NCBI GenBank assembly: GCA_002435875.1
Contig: DIVN01000204.1
Span: forward strand, 1-5,603
Reading direction: 5' to 3'
Source of the DNA: Anaerolineales bacterium UBA6131
GTDB taxonomy: Bacteria > Chloroflexota > Anaerolineae > UBA2200
Length of the DNA stretch: 5,603 nt
Shown here: positions 1 through 4,880 of the stretch, piece by piece
Layout of the letters: each line of letters begins with the position of its first letter
Numbering within the stretch: position 1 is the stretch's first letter
Translations under genes and position numbers: made by a program
Notes under the pieces: generated by a model
Told to the model about the DNA's origin: nothing
The model's database searches: none
The model's input: the letters and a program-made list of their open reading frames with translations, nothing else

Positions 1-1448
1 CCATAGCCCTGACCGATGACGGCATTGTATGTGTCGCCTGTGACCCACGCCTCCCCGTAGTTGAGGCGCTTCCAGCGGTCGTCTGGGACCAGCCCTGGGG
101 CTTCGCCAGGCAGGGTGATTCCGCTCGGCTCACCGAGCCCGAAAAGACGCGCATAGGCTCCAAGGCGATCGATCCCGAGACCGAGGAAATCCTCAAAGCC
201 CCCGCCGACCTGATAGAAGTAGATGTCGCATGACTGGGCAATGGCGTCGACGATGCTCAAGGATCCATGACCCCACGGAGTCCAACAGACAAAGGTCTGA
301 GCTCTGCTCAAGTCGTCTGGAAAGAACTGGTTGGGCAGCAGCATCTTGCCCTCGCAACGCAAGCGCGTTGCCGATGTGATCACCTTCTCCTGCAGAGCGG
401 CTGCGGCAGGGATCACCTTGAAGGTTGACCCGGGCGGATACTGTCCACTAATCGCATGATTGACCAAAGGCCGCTCGGGATTCTCACTGAGCTCAGTGTA
501 TGCCTCTACAGAGATGCCCATCGAGAAAAGGTTGTTGTCGTAGCTTGGCAACGATACCATGGCCAGCACCGCGCCAGTCGAGGGCTGCATAGCTACAATT
601 ACACCTGCGGTTGAGTTGACCCGGAACATCGCTTCGCGCAGCGCAGATTCGGCTGCCCGCTGGAGATCCAGGTCGAGCGAGAGCACCAGGCTGTGGCCAG
701 GCACGGGTGGGTCGATGGCCAGAATCCCGACTTCGCGTCCATAGGCGTCGACCTCGATATGCTTCAGGCCTTTGGTACCGCGCAATTCGCCCTCGAAGGT
801 AGCCTCCACACCCATCAGGCCAACCTGGTCGTCCAAAGCATAGTCGCTGGAAGCCTGGTTAATGTACTGGTCAGAGCGCTCAGCGGGAATTGGACCAATG
901 TAGCCTAGTACATGCGACGTGGATGAGCCGGTGAGGTATTCCCGGCGTGGCTCTGCCTCCACAAGCACACCGGGCAGATACAGATGCTCTTCCTCAATCA
1001 GGAAGGCAACTTGTTGATCTACACCGCGTCGCAGTGTTGCTGGCTGGTAGGGGCTTTGGGCGCTCGCATCGACGATCTCCATAATCGACGGCTCATCGGC
1101 TGTCGCGACAGGGCCAGTGTCTTGGTGGACCGGCATTCCGAGCAGTTGCGACAGGCGGGAGAGCATCTCCTGCAGCTGGGCTTCGTCCTTTGGAAGCTTC
1201 CCCGGCACCACAGAGACGTTGTAGGTGGGCACGTTGCGAACCAACAACTGGCCTTTGTTGTCGTATACCACTCCACGTGGTGCAGCAATTTCGACCACCT
1301 GGTAGCGGTTGGCATCTGCCATTTCCTGATAGGAGGACGACCGCACCACCTGCAGGCGCCAGATGCGCAGCTGCAGTAGCGCGACAGCACAAGCTATGGC
1401 TGCACGGAGGAGCACAATGCGCCAGTTCCGGTCCATGGTGGCCAGCAT
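1..1448 (-). CDS. mrdA: Penicillin-binding protein 2 (class-B transpeptidase), 3' end cut by window edge
   Basis: PBP2 is the transpeptidase of the elongasome: it is anchored in the membrane and cross-links peptidoglycan during side-wall growth. About 482 codons are visible. A cytoplasmic start is followed by one membrane segment (about residues 10-35), then the PBP dimerisation region with PRGVVYD at 57-63. The transpeptidase domain begins near 275, with the active-site serine motif STFK at 341-344 (PPGSTFK context) and SCD at 406-408 in the SxN position, followed by IYFYQVG, typical of PBP2. GQGYG is reached at the edge, so the KTG motif lies outside the window. Two in-frame ATGs compete, at 1448 and 1436. 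The first begins one base after the mreD stop (TGATATG), which suggests translational coupling, and I chose it. Neither has a strong Shine-Dalgarno sequence. It is the last visible gene of the mreBCD cluster, as expected for mrdA. The alternative, an FtsI/PBP3 role, is less likely given this context. Confidence 0.95.
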   Translation of the reverse strand, partial: MLATMDRNWRIVLLRAAIACAVALLQLRIWRLQVVRSSSYQEMADANRYQVVEIAAPRGVVYDNKGQLLVRNVPTYNVSVVPGKLPKDEAQLQEMLSRLSQLLGMPVHQDTGPVATADEPSIMEIVDASAQSPYQPATLRRGVDQQVAFLIEEEHLYLPGVLVEAEPRREYLTGSSTSHVLGYIGPIPAERSDQYINQASSDYALDDQVGLMGVEATFEGELRGTKGLKHIEVDAYGREVGILAIDPPVPGHSLVLSLDLDLQRAAESALREAMFRVNSTAGVIVAMQPSTGAVLAMVSLPSYDNNLFSMGISVEAYTELSENPERPLVNHAISGQYPPGSTFKVIPAAAALQEKVITSATRLRCEGKMLLPNQFFPDDLSRAQTFVCWTPWGHGSLSIVDAIAQSCDIYFYQVGGGFEDFLGLGIDRLGAYARLFGLGEPSGITLPGEAPGLVPDDRWKRLNYGEAWVTGDTYNAVIGQGY

Positions 1449-1449
1449 A

Positions 1450-1947
1450 TCAGATCGCCCGGCCGTAGATGGTACGCTTATGCATGCGCAGCATCATTGC
1501 ATAGGTAGGATACATCATAATGCCATTCAGCAGCGCAGCACGCGGCGCAATGTTCAGGTAGGCAGATTGCCATGATATCGGTTGTCCGGAGGCACGCAGC
1601 AGTCCCCACTGCACGCCATAATACACCAGAGTAGCAGCGGCGCCCGCTACAAGCGGTAGCCAAAGCGATTCTCGTGCAACTGCACCTCGCGTCCACCCCA
1701 CCATTGCCGACGCCACAACCATTGAGACAGTGATAGCCCCAAAGGGTCCACCAGAAAGCCAATCAAGCAACAGTCCCCCAATAACGGTCATAAGCAAGGA
1801 CTGGCGCGGGTCGCGCAGCAGGCTCCAAGAGACGGTTACCAACAGCATGAGGTCAGGAGTGCTCCCAAGCGGAGAGACTCTCGACAAGGCGCTGGTCTGC
1901 AGTAGCGCGGCTGCCAGTAGTAGTGTAATCGTCAGGTACGGGCTGAT
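1450..1947 (-). CDS. mreD: Rod shape-determining protein MreD, apparent ATC start
   Basis: MreD is a small integral membrane protein that, with MreC, couples MreB filaments to the wall-synthesis enzymes. From codon 1947 the product is 165 residues, the usual family length, and almost wholly hydrophobic. Probable membrane helices lie at about 3-20, 31-45, 49-63, 66-84, 95-115 and 134-155. The GLLLDWLSGGPFGA stretch at 58-71 matches the conserved MreD segment. The first standard start codon is TTG at 1887, giving 145 residues and removing the first helix. Upstream the same frame stays open and encodes a convincing helix (ITLLLAAALL), back to a TGA at 1986-1984. No ATG, GTG or TTG lies there, but an ATC at 1947 sits 6 bases after a good Shine-Dalgarno (AGAGAGG). 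I therefore infer a start at ATC, or an ATG altered by one base. The identity of the gene is secure; the start is uncertain. It follows mreC after 23 bases. Confidence 0.9.
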   Translation of the reverse strand: MSPYLTITLLLAAALLQTSALSRVSPLGSTPDLMLLVTVSWSLLRDPRQSLLMTVIGGLLLDWLSGGPFGAITVSMVVASAMVGWTRGAVARESLWLPLVAGAAATLVYYGVQWGLLRASGQPISWQSAYLNIAPRAALLNGIMMYPTYAMMLRMHKRTIYGRAI

Positions 1948-1953
1948 GGCTGT

Positions 1954-1960
1954 CCTCTCT
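1954..1960 (-). promoter_or_regulatory. Ribosome binding site of mreD, points to ATC start
   Basis: AGAGAGG on the minus strand lies in the mreC-mreD gap, 6 bases before the ATC at 1947-1945 and more than 60 bases before the first standard start (TTG at 1887). Its position is what argues that translation begins at the ATC. That it binds the ribosome is an inference from sequence and spacing. Confidence 0.6.
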
Positions 1961-1970
1961 CTGTTCCTGT

Positions 1971-2798
1971 CTATGGCGCAGCATCAATAGCTGTGAAGCT
2001 GAGGACAATAAGCACCACCTCGAGCCGGTCAAAGTCTACTGCCGAGCGGACTTGCACCTGTTGGAAGAGCTCAACGTCGCTGCGTTCTGCTGAGATCACC
2101 TCGCCGATCACCAAGCGCCTGGGGAAATTGCCGCCAAGCCCAGAAGTCAACACAATGTCGCCAACCTGGACGTCCTCGGACTGGGAAACGTACAGCATTG
2201 CCAGTCCGACCCGCCCTTGACCCTGAATGACTCCCGGTGACCGCGAACGCTGGATCAAAGCGTTGACCATGCTCGAAGAATCGGTAAGCAACATCACCCG
2301 TGCTGAGGTTGGGTAGACGGAGGTTATCCGTCCGACCAACCCCCGAGCGGTGACAACTGGCATACCGACCGCTAGGCCGTCATCAGCCCCTCGATCGACC
2401 ATAATGTAGTGCAGGAGATTGCTCGAGTCGTGGCCGATCACCTCTGCCGCGAGAATTTCGTACGTGGGGTTGGCCTGTTTGAATCGAAGCAGTTCCCTAA
2501 GGTTCGCTCGTTCAATGTCGGCCTCGCGCAGGTTCACGTTCTCAATCAGCAAGCGATCGACCGTAGCCTCGAGCTCGGCCACCCGCGTCCGAAGTGCGCT
2601 GACGGAGCTGAAGAACTCCAGAGTGTCTCGGATTCTGCTGCTTGCCCAGGTGAGGCTGTACTGAAACGGGGCCAGGGCGGTGGCTACGGCATCTTCTAAC
2701 GGGCGGATATACCCAGATGAGCTCAGCAGGACCACGATCACAAAGCCGGCTGCTATGGTTAACCTGGGAGACTTGATGCGTATGCCTGGTGGGCTCAA
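1971..2798 (-). CDS. mreC: Rod shape-determining protein MreC
   Basis: MreC is a bitopic membrane protein whose extracytoplasmic part forms filaments and activates PBP2. The 275-residue product is of normal length. It shows a short basic cytoplasmic start, one membrane helix at about 13-28, a charged coiled-coil region at about 62-105 (ALRTRVAELEATVDRLLIEN and following), and then the beta-rich MreC core. The core includes VIGHDSSNLLHYIMVDRGAD at 120-139, GMPVVTARGLVGRI at 145-158 and DIVLTSGLGGNFPRRLVIGEV at 214-234, all characteristic of the family. The start is TTG at 2798, supported by GAGGTG five bases upstream. It lies 84 bases after mreB and 23 bases before mreD. The C-terminus ends soon after the core without the long Pro-rich tail seen in some homologues. 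No missing motif was noticed. Confidence 0.96.
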   Translation of the reverse strand: MSPPGIRIKSPRLTIAAGFVIVVLLSSSGYIRPLEDAVATALAPFQYSLTWASSRIRDTLEFFSSVSALRTRVAELEATVDRLLIENVNLREADIERANLRELLRFKQANPTYEILAAEVIGHDSSNLLHYIMVDRGADDGLAVGMPVVTARGLVGRITSVYPTSARVMLLTDSSSMVNALIQRSRSPGVIQGQGRVGLAMLYVSQSEDVQVGDIVLTSGLGGNFPRRLVIGEVISAERSDVELFQQVQVRSAVDFDRLEVVLIVLSFTAIDAAP

Positions 2799-2803
2799 CC
2801 AGT

Positions 2804-2809
2804 CACCTC
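2804..2809 (-). promoter_or_regulatory. Ribosome binding site of mreC, supports TTG start
   Basis: GAGGTG on the minus strand lies 5 bases before the TTG at 2798-2796. No better-placed ATG exists nearby, so this site decides the start of mreC. Confidence 0.6.
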
Positions 2810-2835
2810 GCGCGTGAGTGCGCCGACGTGTTCAG

Positions 2836-2865
2836 GTGTCCTTGACACAAAGCTGCTGCGAGCAG
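2836..2865 (-). other. Two tandem small hairpins in the mreB-mreC gap
   Basis: Read on the minus strand, CTGCT-CGC-AGCAG (2865-2853) and GTGTC-AAG-GACAC (2848-2836) are perfect 5-bp stems with 3-base loops, separated by only four bases. They lie 17 bases after the mreB stop and 27 bases before the mreC Shine-Dalgarno. No T-run follows either stem, so a classical terminator is unlikely. Possible roles are mRNA processing, stabilisation of the mreB 3' end or partial attenuation. The pairing is seen directly; any function is inferred. Confidence 0.4.
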
Positions 2866-2882
2866 TCGACCTGCAGGGGGCC

Positions 2883-3941
2883 TCAGGAACGATAGCTCGG
2901 CTGGGTGACTGACAACACTCGCTGCAGCTTGTCCAACTGCTCAAGAACAGCCCCGGTCCCACGCACGACACAAGTGACCGGGTCGTCCGCGACGTAGACG
3001 CGCATTTTGGTTTCCTGTGTGAGGCGCTCGGCAAGCCCCTGAAGCTGTGATGCCCCACCTGCAAGCGCAATACCCTGCTCAATCAGGTCGGCGATCAGCT
3101 CGGGCGGCGTATCGTCGATAGTTTCTTTCACGGTTGCTACGATGGTATTGACTGAGCCTGCCAATGCCTCACGAATCTCTACGCTGCTAACCTCGATGGC
3201 TTGCGGCAGCCCGGTGATGAGGTTGCGACCGTATATGGTCATGGTCTTCTCATCTGGCAAAGGACACGCGGAGCCAATAGCGATCTTGGTTCGCTCGGCC
3301 ATGCGCTCACCGATGAGCAGGTTGTACTTTTGCCTGGCGTACTGGATGATCTCCTCGTCCATTTCGTCACCGGCGATGCGAATGGAACGGCTGACGACGA
3401 TGCCTCCCAACGAGATGACCGCCACCTCAGTGGTACCGCCTCCAATGTCAACAACCATGCTGCCCATCGACTCCGTCACCGGTAGACCCGCACCAATGGC
3501 GGCGGCCATGGGCTCCTCAATGAGAAATGCCTCGCGGGCCCCAGCACTTAACGATGCGTCGCGCACGGCTCGTTTCTCCACTTCGGTGACGCCGCTTGGG
3601 ATGCCGACCACCACGCGTGGGCGTGGTAGCGGCATACGTGTGCGCTCGTGCGCCTTGTGAATAAAGTAGTGCAGCATCTTTTCGGTTACATCAAAGTCCG
3701 AAATGACCCCATCCCGTAGCGGCCGTATGGCCACGATGTTGGCCGGTGTACGGCCAATCATCTCCTTGGCTTCAGCGCCGATGGCCAGCACGCGTTTCGA
3801 CCTCTTCTCGATAGCGACAACCGAAGGCTCTTGAATGACAATCCCTTGACCTTGCACGAGCACCAAGATCGTTGCAGTACCGAGATCAATGCCCATATCT
3901 CTGGAGAAAAGTCCCAGCAGGGCGTTGAGTGGGCTCAACAC
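2883..3941 (-). CDS. mreB: Rod shape-determining protein MreB (bacterial actin)
   Basis: MreB polymerises with ATP into antiparallel filaments on the inner face of the membrane and guides the elongation machinery. The 352-residue product has the full actin-fold motif set. It shows phosphate-1 DLGTAT at 19-24, the catalytic-loop IEEP at 141-144, phosphate-2 DIGGGTTE at 165-172, IAGDEMDE at 189-196, GERMAERTKIAIGSA at 211-225 and the adenosine motif ALAGGASQL at 292-300. The hydrophobic N-terminus (LNALLGLF) could insert into the membrane. The start is GTG at 3941, with GAGGAG seven bases upstream; TTG at 3938 is the alternative. Two motif positions differ from the common MreB pattern: DLGTAT instead of DLGTAN, and GGA instead of GGG in the adenosine motif. 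It lies 51 bases after rplY with no terminator between, so it is probably cotranscribed with it. Identity is certain from length, motifs and context. Confidence 0.98.
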   Translation of the reverse strand: MLSPLNALLGLFSRDMGIDLGTATILVLVQGQGIVIQEPSVVAIEKRSKRVLAIGAEAKEMIGRTPANIVAIRPLRDGVISDFDVTEKMLHYFIHKAHERTRMPLPRPRVVVGIPSGVTEVEKRAVRDASLSAGAREAFLIEEPMAAAIGAGLPVTESMGSMVVDIGGGTTEVAVISLGGIVVSRSIRIAGDEMDEEIIQYARQKYNLLIGERMAERTKIAIGSACPLPDEKTMTIYGRNLITGLPQAIEVSSVEIREALAGSVNTIVATVKETIDDTPPELIADLIEQGIALAGGASQLQGLAERLTQETKMRVYVADDPVTCVVRGTGAVLEQLDKLQRVLSVTQPSYRS

Positions 3942-3948
3942 AGAATCT

Positions 3949-3954
3949 CTCCTC
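3949..3954 (-). promoter_or_regulatory. Ribosome binding site of mreB, supports GTG start
   Basis: GAGGAG on the minus strand lies 7 bases before GTG at 3941-3939 and 10 before the in-frame TTG at 3938. The spacing favours GTG. Confidence 0.65.
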
Positions 3955-3992
3955 TACCTTATGACCGTGCGGCGGTACACACAGGGCAGGTC

Positions 3993-4682
3993 CTACTTGC
4001 TCTTGTCGGCTTTGCCCTTCTCGGTCTCGGCCTCGCCCTCTTCTTCCTTCTTCTCCCTGCCTATGATCTCGACCTCGGGCACACCAGCCTCTGCTGCTGC
4101 CTCCTCAACCTCTTCCTCTTCCGGCAGGAGCAGCTTGACCACAATCTCGTCCAGGTCCGTCAGGATTTCTACGGCATCGCTGAGCTGGGCCTTCAGGTCC
4201 TTGACCAGTATCGTGGCGTCGATCTGTTGCAGGCTTGACAGGTCAACGTCGATCTGCGGGGGCAGGTCGCCTGGCAAGCATTCGATCTCAATGGTGTCCA
4301 GCCCCTGAAACAACAGGGCCTCGCCCCGCTTCACGAGGCTTGATTCGCCCTGCAACTCGATGGGCACCTCGGCCGTAATGCGCTCAGTCATGATCACTTC
4401 GTAGAGGTCAACGTGCTGCAGCGCGTGGCTGATCGTGTCTCGCTGCAGGTCACGCACAAGCACCATCCTGGGATCAGACACGCCGTCGACGCTAAGCGTA
4501 ATCAGGCGGTTGGTGCCAGCTTCGCGGAGCACCTGCTGTAGCGCACGGGCCTCGATCTGCAGGCTGAGCGGCTGGGTCTTGTGACCGTAAAGTATGGCAG
4601 GTACCTGCCCCTGGCGACGCAACTGGGCCACTTTCTTGCCAGTCAGCTCGCGCGACTGGGCAGTCAGGTTGATTGCTTCCAT
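3993..4682 (-). CDS. rplY: 50S ribosomal protein L25 (CTC/TL5 type) with long acidic tail
   Basis: L25 binds 5S rRNA in the large ribosomal subunit; the two-domain form is known as CTC or TL5. The 229-residue product has the N-terminal 5S-binding domain at about 3-97, with the typical KVAQLRRQGQVPAILYG at 17-33 and HVDLYEV at 90-96. A second beta domain follows at about 100-187, including LPGDLPPQIDVDLSSL at 136-151. The tail from 188 is very rich in Glu, Lys and Ala (PEEEEVEEAAAEAG and following) and is low-complexity. The start is ATG at 4682. In-frame TTG (4709) and GTG (4694) also exist, but the family N-terminus begins at this ATG. Its Shine-Dalgarno AAGGAG is 13 bases away, rather far. 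It is the first gene after the promoter at 4757-4785 and is followed by mreB after 51 bases. Confidence 0.96.
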   Translation of the reverse strand: MEAINLTAQSRELTGKKVAQLRRQGQVPAILYGHKTQPLSLQIEARALQQVLREAGTNRLITLSVDGVSDPRMVLVRDLQRDTISHALQHVDLYEVIMTERITAEVPIELQGESSLVKRGEALLFQGLDTIEIECLPGDLPPQIDVDLSSLQQIDATILVKDLKAQLSDAVEILTDLDEIVVKLLLPEEEEVEEAAAEAGVPEVEIIGREKKEEEGEAETEKGKADKSK

Positions 4683-4695
4683 ATGGTTCCGCACT

Positions 4696-4701
4696 CTCCT
4701 T
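4696..4701 (-). promoter_or_regulatory. Distant ribosome binding site of rplY
   Basis: AAGGAG on the minus strand is a strong Shine-Dalgarno, but it lies 13 bases before the ATG at 4682 and only one base before an in-frame GTG at 4694. The GTG is too close to be used. The long spacing may lower initiation or mean that a weaker site nearer the ATG is used. Confidence 0.5.
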
Positions 4702-4716
4702 CGTAACAACGATAAG

Positions 4717-4730
4717 ACGCCAATCGGCGT
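4717..4730 (-). other. Small hairpin in the rplY leader
   Basis: On the minus strand ACGCC-GATT-GGCGT forms a perfect 5-bp stem with a 4-base loop. It falls between the predicted transcription start (about 4750) and the AAGGAG at 4701, leaving 15 bases to that site. Leader structures often regulate ribosomal-protein genes, but I recognise no described motif here, and a stem of this size can arise by chance. Confidence 0.3.
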
Positions 4731-4744
4731 TCACAAGTTCGCGC

Positions 4745-4764
4745 TGTATCCGAGCAATGATACA
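4745..4764. promoter_or_regulatory. Inverted repeat over -10 and start site, candidate operator
   Basis: TGTATC and GATACA form a perfect 6-bp inverted repeat separated by 8 bases, a 20-bp dyad. It covers the whole -10 element (4757-4762) and the expected transcription start of the rplY-mre operon. A dimeric regulator bound here would block initiation. The symmetry is seen; the binding protein is unknown and the role is inferred. Confidence 0.35.
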
Positions 4765-4785
4765 TCAGAGACGGGGTACTGTCAA
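4757..4785 (-). promoter_or_regulatory. Sigma-70-type promoter of the rplY-mreBCD-mrdA operon
   Basis: On the minus strand a perfect -35 box TTGACA (4785-4780) is followed after exactly 17 bases by TATCAT (4762-4757), five of six matches to TATAAT. Transcription would start near 4750, giving a leader of about 68 bases before the rplY ATG. It is the only strong promoter-like site I found upstream of the operon. Confidence 0.75.
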
Positions 4786-4815
4786 ACGAGGGCTGTTCTT
4801 GCGCCAAGAGACGGT

Positions 4816-4845
4816 TTGCTATTGGCCCTATCGTCGAGGTATGCT
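4816..4845 (+). promoter_or_regulatory. Weak candidate promoter of the divergent hydrolase-like gene
   Basis: TTGCTA (4816-4821) and TATGCT (4840-4845), 18 bases apart, each match four of six consensus bases and would start transcription about 30 bases before the ATG at 4881. A TATGAT at 4853-4858 is a better -10 box but has no suitable -35. This is a guess from position and partial consensus. Confidence 0.25.
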
Positions 4846-4880
4846 AGCAGCCTATGATAGCTCAGCTGGGTTGGTGAACA

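Noticed and set aside
984..1379. Open frames on both strands inside mrdA
   Set aside because: The mrdA reading frame continues through the whole stretch with recognisable PBP2 sequence, so these are shadows.
2836..2865. Intrinsic terminator after mreB
   Set aside because: The stems are short and no T-run follows on the minus strand. mreC, mreD and mrdA have no promoter of their own that I could see.
2842..2870. Plus-strand TTGACA at 2842-2847 as a possible -35 box
   Set aside because: No -10-like hexamer lies 16-18 bases downstream (GTCGAC at 17), and it would read antisense into mreB. The hexamer is part of a hairpin.
3142..3660. Plus-strand open frame of 172 codons
   Set aside because: It is antisense to mreB, whose protein is fully conserved in the other strand. 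The translation is Met/Ser/Thr-rich with no recognisable fold, and it has no ribosome binding site of note.
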